Positions 26,577 through 35,387 of a stretch of DNA of 64,000 nucleotides are shown piece after piece. A program made the translations under genes and the position numbers. Source of the stretch: Branchiostoma floridae (taxonomy: Eukaryota; Chordata; Leptocardii; Amphioxiformes; Branchiostomatidae); assembly GCF_000003815.2 (NCBI RefSeq), contig NC_049995.1, positions 7,354,924 to 7,418,923 of the forward strand, in the 5' to 3' direction. Position 1 is the stretch's first letter, and every line of letters starts with the position of its first letter. The notes beneath the pieces were generated by a model. That model searched no databases. It was not told the DNA's origin and was given only the letters and a program-made list of their open reading frames with translations.

Positions 26577-29568
26577 AGAAGTAAGGATTGAGTAAACTAT
26601 ATATGTTGTATAATGACATGTTTTTGACAATGTCACCGACGTAATGGCCAAGTGAGCTGAGTGTTTGCATTCGGTTTAGATCGTAGAGTTAGATCGTCGG
26701 CCGAATCATGGACATATTGCTTTCTCTAATTTTTAAATGCCATAGTGGAGGTAGCAGTTAAAGGTATCAATATTGTTATTACGTTTTGAGGGTCTTGAGC
26801 GAACTGCACAACACTCAAGGAACACATGATGTTGTAACTATTTCATGTTTCATGTCACAAGTTTTCACAAGTTTGAACTGGATGAATAAGAAACTGTTAA
26901 CAGGTTTAACGTCTTTCGGGTTGACTACCTCTTTGGATTTTCAGAAAATTATTCTGGTTTCGAGCATATAAGATATTGAAATGGACAATACAATGCGAAT
27001 GGAAATATCGTTTTGGTAACCCGCGGGAGACAAATTCTGACTGGGAATGACTGTTATGATGAACGTATACGTACCTTCCTCAACGGTGCCGATCTCATTA
27101 TCATGTAGCATCAGGTATCGTAAGGTTGTCAGCCCAATGAACGAGTCTGAAAGACAAGAGTTGAAAAATCTCATGCCTTCGTAAAAGGATTAGAGTTCCT
27201 CATATGTCTTGTTTAATTGTTGTTCATGATTATGCAAATGAGTTTTTCATTTTTCCTTGACGTCCCTCGACGGTGAACGTCGCTAGCATATGGAAAATAT
27301 ACGACTACAAACAAAACAGACAGACCAAAAACTATACCCCCGTCAATTAGTAGACTCTTCTATTGACCCCTTGACCTGGAATGTCATGTCTGATCAACGA
27401 CAACTTCTACCACCTTTGAACTCTACTTCCTGCCACTTCTAAAAGTCTGGCCCTTGTGGTCATCTTCCTGCCACTCTACTGGCAGCGTACTCATGTAGGC
27501 ACGTATAACCGTTACAAGGAACCAGGTATAATCAGAAAACGGCAAATAATAAACAAAAAACAAACGTTTTATGAACGAGATAATGTTTGGCGTACCTTGG
27601 CCGATAGATGTCAGTTTGTTGCCGTCCAGGAAAAACTCGCCCAACTTGGATAAGTCGGAGAAGATGCCTGTAGAGAACATGAACGTTGAACTTTTTACAC
27701 CCTTTTTCTGCTACAGCTATTGCAACAGGGAAAATGTTGAACAAACCTTGGGACAAAACGTGTTGAAATAGAAAAATCCTGACTCATTGACTAGCTAAGC
27801 ATTATCTGGACTGTTTTTGACATGTCATTGTAGAATAAGTTTGTTCAATGTGTCCTCGAAAATGATAATTCAATTTGCTTACCACAGATCATCATCATCA
27901 TTTCGGGTACTGTATGTCAACTTGACCAATACGTTCCACTATCGACAGAGTATTGCTTTTCACCAAAACAACGTCTACGGAAATGAGACTTGGAAAAATC
28001 TCAAGGACATTTCTTACCACCATCAATCGAAGAAAGTCGGTTGCGTGACATCTTCAGCCACTCCAGTCTTGGCAGCTTCCTGAACGCACCTGAAAAGGAA
28101 AACATCTTTAACGTTATGCATATGGACCTTGCTTCTCTATGTCAAGCCCTCGCTATTAGCGAAGACTTTTTGAAGGAATTGAAGATTATCTGACTTTAGA
28201 TTTGCACAACGCCTTTGTTGCCTGACGCCATACTTACCCCTAACCCAAATTTATTGAAAGACACTAACTTTTTAGCCATTCAACTAGCAAAAAAACATAT
28301 AAAACTTCTGAATGTGACCACAATTACCTCATTCTATATAGCCTTTATCTTATTCTAGCTCTGGTGTGCTTAGCTTATCCGCAGAATGCAGAGCTGAGAG
28401 ATTTTAGGCGTACCAGTATGTAATTTACATCGTTATACTGTTCGAATACCACCCTCAAAGTCCTTCAACAGCAACAGCTTCATACGAGTCATGGACTGCA
28501 AATAATTTAACTCTCTCATTGACAAGTACAAATACAACCCACATAGAAAACCAACATTCACTGTCAACTCCAAGCGATATCCCCCATCATTAACTGACTC
28601 CGACGAGCCNNNNNNNNNNNNNNNNNNNNNNNNNNNNNNNNNNNNNNNNNNNNNNNNNNNNNNNNNNNNNNNNNNNNNNNNNNNNNNNNNNNNNNNNNNN
28701 NNNNNNNNNTACGTGATGCAGGTGCACCGCAGCTGGAAGGCACAGCTGCGAACCGAGTAGCCTGACACCTGCGGAAACGTACCAAGTTCAGAGATACGTT
28801 TATGAAGGTGAAAATTAAATCCTGGTAAACTTTTTTTTTCTAAATCAGATTCGTAGGGCCTGATGTTACCATCATGAAGATGAAGAGCGGCCCATAGCGC
28901 TAACTGTAGCAGCATCTCTTCTCCCTACGCCAGAAACATCAAGCTTAGGCAAGCTTGACTTCACTGACTCAATAGGCGGAGCAGGGGTTACGAGGCTCAA
29001 TTAAAAGCGTCCTGCAGGCCGATTTGAGCATTCGTGAATAAACAAAGTTTAAAACAAAGACAATTCAACAAAGTGGAGATGAACTTCCGGACACTCAGGG
29101 TGACATCCGTCTCTCTTCTTCAGCGTCACTAGATTGACGTGACATTAGTTCAATAGCTTTCAACTTATGTCATAACGTGTGTGTAAAATCATGTGATATA
29201 TCAGGATTTTATACCATGTAATGGTTTGTTAGATTTTGTATGACCTTTTCTTGTCAGTGGCAAATGGCCTACATGCCAATTTGAGCTTCTCATTGATAAA
29301 CAAATATTCAAAGAAACCCCAGTTCCTAGGTGTACCCAGGCCAATACATCTGTAGCGCGTATTATTTCTGACGCATATACGTAATGCACACAATGTCTTC
29401 TATGCATTTTGATTGTTGTGCTTTTTACTTTTCCCTCTGTTCCTTACATATAGAATAACGCATGAATATTAAACTGTGATAAATCAAACTCACGCTTTGA
29501 GCAAGAAGAAACATCAGTAGAAATCCCAAACAGGTTGCCGGAAGGTCTCTGTGACACCACTGTACCAT
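16183..29568 (-). CDS. Leucine-rich-repeat receptor gene with alternative 3' ends
   Basis: Multi-exon gene read right to left. Exons: signal peptide 29568-29494; LRRNT 28768 to the N gap; single-LRR exons 28089-28018, 27667-27596, 27146-27075 and 25158-25087 (each exactly 72 nt, phase 1 on both sides); LRRCT 24744-24627 and 22580-22432; optional PAN exon 20710-20456; optional basic terminal exon 19845-19289; Thr-rich stalk 17243-16959; TM and cytoplasmic exon 16343-16183 with stop. All junctions are compatible. One or more exons (rest of LRRNT, probably LRR1) are lost in the gap 28610-28709. The LRRNT-LRR-LRRCT-Thr-rich stalk-TM layout is that of type I LRR receptors and is broadly similar to lamprey VLR-like proteins, but here each LRR has its own exon. 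The ligand is unknown. A second gene could instead lie within the large intron (see the PAN and basic exons). Confidence 0.8.
16398..16780. mobile_element. Palindromic MITE related to 15901-16110, with extra insert
   Basis: Inverted arms contain CATTGTGGGCAATATGCC (right, complement) and TATTGTGGGTAATATGTC (left). The interior 16500-16670 (AGACCACCAAGGAAGACC, CGTAAATTAGCCTCATTAC) reappears in inverse orientation at 37545-37690. It lies in the intron between the stalk and TM exons. Confidence 0.65.
16959..17243 (-). CDS. Exon: Thr-rich mucin-like stalk
   Basis: 285 nt, phase 1-1; acceptor TTTTCTTGTAG (edge 17243), donor GTAAGT. It codes a low-complexity stalk rich in Thr, Gln and Ala with an imperfect duplicated unit (TTTAQTTAGQTTTTT occurs twice), then a Ser/Pro/Thr segment (TTTSPRPIVPTSQPT). 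It is expected to be heavily O-glycosylated and to lift the LRR head from the membrane. The Leu/Val-rich open frames on the + strand here are shadows of this exon. Confidence 0.8.
18060..18680 (+). repeat. Minisatellite, about 30-bp unit, about 20 copies
   Basis: Unit AGTCCCGGAGGTTGTCCCAG followed by AGTTTT and variable T-runs. It lies in the intron between the stalk exon and the basic/PAN exons. The long Pro/Gly/Ser open frames here on both strands are by-products. Confidence 0.95.
19254..19315. repeat. 31-bp tandem duplication over the stop of the basic exon
   Basis: Two copies of GTCATTRATTCTTGAAAACA..., starting at 19254 and 19285; they differ at the A/G that makes (TAA) or unmakes the stop codon on the - strand. 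Confidence 0.85.
19289..19845 (-). CDS. Alternative terminal exon: Lys/Arg-rich basic tail
   Basis: 557 nt; acceptor CTTCCGACAG (edge 19845), entering in phase 1 and continuous with the PAN exon (GAAG + AA gives Glu), with stop TAA at 19291-19289. It codes 184 residues. The tail is extremely basic, with runs such as KGKSKEKKGKNKERKRKKGG, KKRDRNGKKKEKN and RRRKGKKKGNRKGKAKKK, broken by a short acidic/neutral segment (SDQSDD, DVGADDGT). No known domain is recognised. Such a tail on a secreted LRR or PAN protein could bind heparan sulphate, DNA or bacterial surfaces; that is speculation. The last eight codons and the stop fall within a 31-bp tandem duplication. The open frame is long for chance but low in complexity. 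Confidence 0.55.
20456..20710 (-). CDS. Optional exon: single PAN/apple domain
   Basis: 255 nt, phase 1-1. A long pyrimidine tract precedes the acceptor GTGCCAG (edge 20710); the donor is GTTGGT. It codes one PAN/apple-like module of 84 codons: TVRDCAVLCWSRG, KSECLSFEF, IQKCVLRRG and AFYELRE. These fit the C-x3-C...C-x-S-F...C-x-L...Y-E pattern. PAN domains bind proteins or sugars in secreted and receptor proteins. The open frame continues upstream to a Met with a hydrophobic stretch (MVHVILFTSVMTVSFLL, near 20897), so it could alternatively be exon 1 of a nested secreted gene. The pyrimidine tract and 1-1 symmetry favour an internal exon of the LRR gene. Confidence 0.7.
22105..22395. mobile_element. 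Palindromic MITE abutting the LRRCT exon
   Basis: The arms ATGCATTGTGGATACTATGTC with GTTGAAGGCCCC and GGAGCC-TTCACCTTTGACC with GCATGCGTGCTTAGA are inverted relatives of 16398-16780. It ends about 40 bp from the donor of exon 22432-22580. Confidence 0.6.
22432..22580 (-). CDS. Exon: second half of LRRCT
   Basis: 149 nt; acceptor CTAACAACAG, donor GTATTC. Its first base completes the Lys codon of the previous exon. It codes NCTTPVALLGQNLLSL and EQC, the C-x-x-P-x-x-L-x-G...C pattern that closes LRRCT, then a Pro-rich linker (QPPKPSPPPK). It leaves in phase 1 and is compatible with the PAN, basic or stalk exon. Confidence 0.85.
23090..23300. repeat. CCGGTACTGTACCGG / GGGGCGAGATCACTAG palindromic repeat, left block
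   Basis: Palindromic blocks with GGTACTGTACCGG, AGTAGATCTGTACCTGAATC and GGGGCGAGATCACTAG with long C/G runs. It is repeated in inverted and direct forms at 24285-24620 across the N gap, which suggests one disrupted element. Confidence 0.6.
24184..24283. other. Assembly gap (100 N) next to GC-rich palindromic repeat
   Basis: 100 N, ending beside C/G-rich inverted motifs (24285-24400) that are hard to sequence. It lies in the intron between the LRRCT exons. Confidence 0.95.
24285..24620. repeat. Right block of the same GC-rich palindromic repeat
   Basis: GGGGCGAGATCGCTAG... in tandem and inverted copies, then three direct copies (about 80 bp) of GTAGATCTGTACCTRAATC ... CCGGTACTGTACCGGTAC. 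It ends immediately beside the LRRCT exon donor (24627). Confidence 0.7.
24627..24744 (-). CDS. Exon: last LRR strand and start of LRRCT
   Basis: 118 nt; acceptor TTTTTCCAG, donor GTGAGT. It codes LVQLRKLAYFSLDNNPWHCD followed by CRLQKLVDYL. NPWHCDC is the diagnostic opening of the LRR C-terminal cap (first two cysteines). It leaves in phase 2. Confidence 0.9.
25087..25158 (-). CDS. Exon: one 24-residue LRR
   Basis: 72 nt, phase 1-1; acceptor CGCTATCCAG, donor GTACAA. It codes AFTVLTSLLGLHLARNRLTL, matching the LRR consensus. Confidence 0.9.
25240..27000. other. LRR gene intron without other features
   Basis: I looked for further 72-bp LRR exons on the - strand (L-x-x-L-x-x-L-x-x-N with flanking AG/GT) and saw none. 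AT-rich; it contains the TA microsatellite. Confidence 0.4.
26521..26574. repeat. (TA)n microsatellite
   Basis: About 26 TA units in an LRR gene intron. Confidence 0.95.
27075..27146 (-). CDS. Exon: one 24-residue LRR
   Basis: 72 nt, phase 1-1; acceptor TGTCTTTCAG, donor GTACGT. It codes SFIGLTTLRYLMLHDNEIGT, matching the LRR consensus. Confidence 0.9.
27596..27667 (-). CDS. Exon: one 24-residue LRR
   Basis: 72 nt, phase 1-1; acceptor CTCTACAG, donor GTACGC. It codes IFSDLSKLGEFFLDGNKLTS, matching the LRR consensus (L-x-x-L-x-F/L-x-L-x-x-N-x-L). Confidence 0.9.
28018..28089 (-). CDS. Exon: one 24-residue LRR
   Basis: 72 nt, phase 1-1; acceptor CCTTTTCAG, donor GTAAGA. It codes AFRKLPRLEWLKMSRNRLSS, the canonical xxFxxLxxLxxLxLxxNxLxx LRR consensus. 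Confidence 0.9.
28610..28709. other. Assembly gap (100 N) inside LRR gene
   Basis: Exactly 100 N, so the true size is unknown. It removes the rest of the LRRNT exon and probably the first LRR exon(s). Confidence 0.95.
28710..28768 (-). CDS. Exon (cut by N gap): LRR N-terminal cap
   Basis: The acceptor TTTCCGCAG ends just above 28768. Joined in phase 0 to the signal-peptide exon it reads SVRSCAFQLRCTCIT, a C-x5-C-x-C pattern expected at the start of LRRNT. The exon runs into the 100-N gap. Another frame of the same bases resembles the end of an LRRNT (AAVPSSCGAPAS), so the frame is not fully certain. Confidence 0.5.
28975..29060 (+). mobile_element. LINE 3' tail (family of 38690-39105)
   Basis: AAAAGCGTCCTGCAGGCCGA, TTTGAGCATTCGTGAATAAA and CAAAGTTTAAAACAAAG match the 3' end at 39040-39105. 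It lies in intron 1 of the LRR gene. Confidence 0.65.
29195..29315 (+). mobile_element. LINE 3' tail, second copy of the family
   Basis: AATGGCCTACATGCCAATTT, GAGCTTCTCATTGATAAACA and a CAAAG-rich tail, diverged from 28975-29060. Confidence 0.5.
29494..29568 (-). CDS. Exon: start codon and signal peptide of LRR gene
   Basis: ATG at 29568-29566 in a good initiation context (A at -3, G at +4). It codes 25 residues with a hydrophobic core (CLGFLLMFLLAQS) typical of a signal peptide, then the donor GTGAGT (29493 downward) in phase 0. An acceptor-like TTTTTCAG just upstream (exon edge 29594) suggests a 5'UTR splice. Confidence 0.75.
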
Positions 29569-29650
29569 CTTGCCAGGTCCTGTTAGTTACCGGTCTGAAA
29601 AACACATTGTCAGAGCTTGAAATATGTATAGAACTATAGATGCAATATGT

Positions 29651-29830
29651 GGCGTCGTGTGTGGCGCAACTGGTAGAGCGTTCGGCTCGGGATCTAGAGG
29701 TCCCGAGTTCGATCTCCACCTTGCCCCGACGTTGTGCCCTTGGGAAAGGCACTTTACAAGACCTTCCTCACTTCACCCAGGTGTAAAAATGGGTACCTGA
29801 CTTCGGTCGGGGAGGTAAAAGAAAAGACTA
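29651..29830 (+). mobile_element. tRNA-derived SINE
   Basis: A-box-like GTGGCGCAACTGGTAGAGCG, B-box-like GAGTTCGATCTCC, then TTGTGCCCTTGGGAAAGGCA, CTTCACCCAGGTGTAAAAAT and GGGTACCTGACTTCGG. It has the same head and body as 1699-1950. It lies about 60 bp upstream of the LRR gene 5' exon. Confidence 0.8.
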
Positions 29831-31390
29831 AATTTGCCTTCTGTCTGTACCTTGTATGTGGCATTGTTAACATAAGTTACTAACTTGAGTTCAGTGCCAC
29901 ATTGTCCTCGTCTGTCCAATAGCAAATAGACAAAAAGATGCAACAGTACGTCAATGACAAATGTTAAAGTTACGGTGGCTACATTTCATTACCAGCGATC
30001 GACCCATTTTGAAATTCCTGTGCTGTAAAAGTGCCCGACCAATTTTGTTTCAAAGAAAGGTTGTTGTTTTAAGGCGGCTCTATGTAATATTACTTTATAT
30101 TCGGCAATTTAGTTTCACAAGTTGTCACCCATAATTTTCAAACAAGAAAGACTTTCAGTCGCTGGCATTTCAACACTGCGAAAAAATGTTTCTGCATGCA
30201 TTAAAAATGCGTTCGGGACAATCGCTGAAATCGTGACCGAGGACAAAGGGATGGAATATTCTTTGACCGATAAAAAATGCGGGCACAAGAAAAGGCCGGT
30301 GTCACACACCACGGAGCCAATACAGGACCGCACACTACCGCCCCGCGGGGTGTGGTCATCGCCAAGGCAACGGGCTTGAATTCCCAGGAGCTGATGACCT
30401 ACTGAATGGTGTAGCCTGATGATCTCCAAGCAGATACGCGGAGTTTTGACTCGTTTTGACTCGTTTTTTCCTGGTTTCGTTCGTCTTGTATACGGTGGTA
30501 AGTTTGCTTGAATCTCCTTTTCACAGTGCAAAATACGTGACCGACAAAACAAGTAAAAAGTCTGATATGTTCATAAAACGTGTTTAGGACAGACATCTGC
30601 TTGAAGATGATAACGGTAAAAACACGGGCATAACGAGAGCATGAATTATCAAAAAGAAGAAAAAAATCCCTTGGTCATAATAATTATTAATCAACGCGTA
30701 ACATTAATGTCACAGTGCCCTTAATATGCCTGTACAGGATAAGGTTGTTAATGTTAGTGCTTGCATGTTTTCAATACTTAAGACTCATGTCTTAGAATAC
30801 AATGTTTGCTTTCAAGAGAGGAAAACAGTAGACAAACATCTTACCAAGTCCTGTGCGAATGCTTCACAGGTTTGCCTCAGGATGACTGGAAGATTTCGTC
30901 ATTCGATGTGGATAGAAGCATGATCATACGGACTCAGTACAGTCACATGCGGAGTTCCACTACATAAGTTTTAAATACATAAATGTCAGAGGTCATACGG
31001 GGTCCAGTGCATCATGGGAGTTCTCGATGCAAATTTTAGACGTCAGGGTAGGGTCAGGAAAATATGGGAAATATTTTCAAAAAAGATAATGTACGATACG
31101 ACAAGGTAAGTGTTTTGGGAATATTTACTTCCTAGTTGGTATTACAATTACTTCTTTTTTCCAAGTTATATTCCAATGTGACATTATACCCAATTCATCG
31201 CTTTCTACAAAAAAAGTACTTTTGCACCGCCGCACATTGCAATACATTACATACTAGTCACCCAAGGACAAGTGGGCAGAGACTATTGAAATCAATTTCC
31301 ATCATTCAAAGTTTTAGTCAACAAATATCATTTAATTAGATTGGGTAGCCCAGTTGGTGTTGTTAGTCGCTCTCAGTCTAGAAAAGCTAT
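29831..31390. other. Non-coding stretch upstream of the LRR gene
   Basis: The promoter of the LRR gene is expected here, but no TATA box or CpG-dense core stands out. A partial MITE arm (GATCTCCAAGCAGATACG, 30420) is related to the element at 32272. The 145-residue open frame on the - strand at 30552-30115 is not supported by any motif. Confidence 0.35.
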
Positions 31391-31394
31391 TCGC

Positions 31395-31580
31395 CAAGCA
31401 GAGGTTAGGCTCCGGCTGTTTTTTGACGTTACGTGTTTTAGGCGTTTTTAACGGGCTTTTAATTTTGTACGATTTTCTATGTCTGAGCGCGAGACTTAAA
31501 GAAAACGGTACAAAACAGAAAGCTTGATAAAAACGCCTAACAACACGTCAATAACAGCCGAGGCCCAAACTCTGCTTTAA
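31395..31580. mobile_element. Palindromic MITE
   Basis: Left arm GCAGAGGTTAGGCTCCGGCT, GACGTTACGTGTTTTAGGCG; right arm is the inverted counterpart (AACGCCTAACAACACGTCAA, AGCCGAGGCCCAAACTCTGC). Confidence 0.7.
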
Positions 31581-32262
31581 AAGTATAGGAAAGTGTAAGT
31601 GTAACTGTTGACTAAGCCATACATGCTTTGTAGAGTGCAAGCACACGTGCAGTTTGGTCACAAAAGCGTGCGTGATAGAGGCGATTTTTGACAGCCTTTT
31701 GGGAGACAAAGAACATGATTGTGATAAGGGTATTCCCTGGACACATGTTGCACGAATTAGACGGCCAAAAAGCATTTAAAGCTGGTGTTACAAGAAGGAA
31801 AATAGCTTGCTCGACGAATCTGCGACCTCTAAAAATGATTTTTGTTGTCGGCAATGCGACATTTAACGTTAAAGATCTGCCAATATTCGCAGATCACCGA
31901 AATTGGTAGGGTGCTCCCCAATCCGTTGGACTCCATAGGGTTTTGTACGGAGGCGGTACTTACCACTTACGGATCCCAAAAGATTACCCACGTTTTTTTT
32001 TTCACGTAGACAGCACGCACGACGGGTTGTGCCCTTAGCTTAACCGTGCATTCGGTGCCGCGCCAATCTACACATATACTGCAGACGTGATCAGATTATC
32101 TATTGTTGACATCAAAACCAATTTTCCTACCTTTCTATTTTGATTGTACAATTGAAGAATTTGTTATCGTCAAGTGTAATCAAAGTCCAAAACCCTGGAT
32201 TATGTGCTGTAGTTAGAAAGCAATACATGTAACTTACTTATTACCCGAAACCGCAGAATCTC

Positions 32263-32397
32263 CCGAAAGTCTAATCTCCAAGCAGATCCTACGGTACCCC
32301 GGTAGCAAAACACACTCCTAAGCCGGCTTCACTCCTCTGGCAGCTTTTGATACTGTCTTATGCTACCGTAGGATCTGCTTGGAGATTACCGAAAGTC
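32263..32397. mobile_element. MULE-like MITE with perfect 9-bp TSD
   Basis: The element 32272-32388 (117 bp) begins TAATCTCCAAGCAGATCCTA and ends with the complement (TAGGATCTGCTTGGAGATTA). The 9-bp duplication CCGAAAGTC is at 32263-32271 and 32389-32397. Such length is typical of Mutator-like elements. Single arms occur at 30420 and 39240. Confidence 0.85.
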
Positions 32398-32399
32398 GA

Positions 32400-35385
32400 C
32401 ATCAAAGAAAAACATCTGTTTTTCCGTACATTCTTACAAAAGAATGCAAAAATAACATAGAAAACTGGAGTAAAATATTCATGATGTTATATGAACCATG
32501 ATATATGAACTGTCACATTTATTTTCTTGTCAGATGTAATTCTACTCCAAAATTGTACGCCGAGACGCAAATCTGAAATTTATAAAATCACACTCAGGTG
32601 AAAGATATTATAACAACGAATGTGACTGACTCTGTCGACCAGACTATTTATGTAAAGAGCAATTTAGAAAAACAGGTCCCCTTTACACATCTAGATTGTC
32701 CGATATTGCACTGTTATTTTACTATAATGCTTGTTGATACAACCCAGACCAACATTCTTCAGATTTCCATCCAAGCGTAAAGTGCATTACGGTGTCGAAT
32801 GTCGTGCTAGCTTTCTCTCACACGGCCCTATAGTATGTCAGTCCGTCTACACATGTTTTGTTGAAGAGGATATTGATATCAGTTTATAGTATAGCTGTCT
32901 GGATAATTGTACTACTTTTACGTCTTCCCCGTGTATTGTACATATTCTAGAAGGGATATGTGATGAAGTATTTAAAAAAAACTCACGAAATTCGAAAGGA
33001 AATCATGAAAATATGACATTGAATGCGCCAGCACTAAGAAAATGATATTTCAAGCAAGAAAGCTTAATGGAAGTAGACAAAAGCAGCATGGGAGAAGCAA
33101 TACACATCTGTTGACGAAAGTAGAATATTTTCACACACACAAACGCCTTTCCTAGTCCGTCTGAAACGTCCATTTCTTCACTTGACGTGAACACCTTTAA
33201 AAATACATTTTCCATAATCTTTCTCTTTTGTGTTACATACATATTGTTGCTTGCTACCCCCTTGCAATTAGCATTGCCATTTCCCTCAGATTTTTCCGCA
33301 TCAAAAATCACCACGGTGAATAGTACAGAAATGCCACAAAAAACTTACCCGTCTGACAAGGTGTCCACTGCTGCACAAATGCAAGGCTGGCTTTTTCCCT
33401 CGGTGTACCGTAATGTGGTAGCCTCTAATATGGACCGCGTTTATACGCAGAGATTGGCGATCATCATGCAATAAGATCGTCTCTAAAAATCAAGACCGTC
33501 TCTAAAATCAAGACCACTTGTCAGTCATCCTTGCATCACCATGGTAACGGTTCCTATAGCAACGGCCGACATCCCACACTTGTTTTTCTTCAAAAGTGGT
33601 GTGAATAGCAAACCGCCTGACTACCGTTATATCCAGGTACGTTCTTGCTTACATTATAGACGTACATATATATGTCAAAACCACGTATGCTGTCCGAGAC
33701 ACTAGGCCACGCCCCCAACTTTGATTGACAGCGCACTATATTTTCAAGGGGGCTGTTATACCTACCTACAAAAAGTCAACTCTTACATATGTTAGTCATA
33801 GAGGTTGTATGGAATTATTGCTATTTCACGCAAGGGAAGGAGTTTTGCTATCCAAACCACGAAAATGTTTGGAATGGTTGAGTGTGTCATTGAAGACAAC
33901 CCGCCAGGTGTCTATAATGGATTGTCCCCTTTAACAGGGCTGTCACTATGGCTTTGCTATGACTTGAGCCATTGGGGGATAGCACGGCATGTTATCGTGT
34001 AACGTTATGTATTATTCACGCTGTTCCCGCTTTCGGCTTTTCACCTCTTTATCCAATAATAACACCTGTACTAAGCGCAGAGGCTATCGATAGATTACCG
34101 CTTTTGAAAACAAAATTATCTCGTTTCGTGTTGCACGAAAGCCCATAAAGAAAAATCCTGAATCTATTGGCAAAGAAATGAAATATTGAATACAAGAAGA
34201 AACTTTGGTATTTGAAAATGTTTTCTTATGTCTTATATAATCTTGTTTACATTTAGAGCAGCTTATCAATCATGTGGACTAAGCTATGAAATTATTGACG
34301 AACCATTTGCATAAACATGGGATCAAATAGTCTATATGATATCAAATAACGCTATAATTAGTTGTAGATAACAACAAGACACCTCTAAAACACAGGCACT
34401 ATTCAAGATACAGCATCTACATGCTAGTCGCTGATGCAACAATGAATAATAAATTATCATAACAATATTAACGATGATTATGACAATGATAACAATAATG
34501 AGCATGGCGACCTTTGTTGTCCATTTTATGCCCCAAATTTCGCTGAATACAAGTCACAAATTTGGTTTACAAAATCGATGGATGATTAATCATCAGAACG
34601 ATATGACAATGATAACAATAGTGAGCCATATGTAGCATGAAAACCTTTAAATTGTCCATTTTATGCCCGAAATTCGGTTCAACGAAAATACATGCCACAA
34701 ATACGGATTACAAAAGCATTGTATACAAGCTAATAAGAGCACTAAATCCGATTGGTGTATTCGGTTTCTTCTCGCTTGTTTGTAACGTTAGAACAATACG
34801 ACCAAACCAGACAAAATATTAGTCTGTATTAGACCCTCTCGGGGCCGACTAGACAGATTTCCCATCGCAAGTTTGTTTTGGTTTATCCGAATCTCTGGGG
34901 ATATTTGCCCACGAGGACGGCAATCATTTCCTTTCATGATGCAGCCATTAGTTTGAAGTATGAGATTATTCTCATTCCTACCGGGATAGTTTTGCAGTCT
35001 AAGGCCATGTTGATTTGATTATATGGATGACATAAGCACGCGCATCAATTTTCGTTCGTTTACAAAAATAAAATTTAAAAAAATTCAACCATACTGTAAA
35101 TCATACAAAGCAGATTCAAAATAAGCAGATGTGGATTGTAAACAAATTGTCAGAAAACGTATACGAACGTCATAAAATATATTCCAAGGTAAAAGAAGAT
35201 CTATACTCCTTTCTGTAATATAAGTTATAACGTTACAGTTTTGGTATGAGATTTTGCCAATAAATGTCTTGTTTCGCACAAGACATCGGTCAAATTTAAT
35301 CTTATTGTGATGTGTTTAGTATCTAATTGTAGACGCTACAACTCATTCGTCTTTTTATTAACATTCAGCATGACAAACTAGAGTT
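32400..35385. other. Non-coding stretch
   Basis: No gene supported. It holds an X-box-like pair (33539-33563), a 20-bp tandem GACCGTCTCTAAAATCAAGA (33478-33520), and two similar segments (GATATGACAATGATAACAAT near 34480 and 34600). Otherwise AT-rich with nothing recognised. Confidence 0.35.
33539..33563 (+). promoter_or_regulatory. Candidate RFX X-box pair
   Basis: GTTCCTATAGCAAC (33550-33563) fits the X-box consensus GTHNYYATRRNAAC at every position, and CCATGGTAAC (33539-33548) fits its 3' half. No gene is identified next to it. Confidence 0.3.
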
Positions 35386-35387
35386 CC

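Noticed and set aside
28433-28915. 160-codon frame across the N gap
   Set aside because: It runs through 100 unknown bases; only the 28710-28768 part is supported, as an LRRNT exon.
30115-30552. 145-codon frame on - strand
   Set aside because: No domain motif; it overlaps sequence related to a MITE arm (30420); probably chance.
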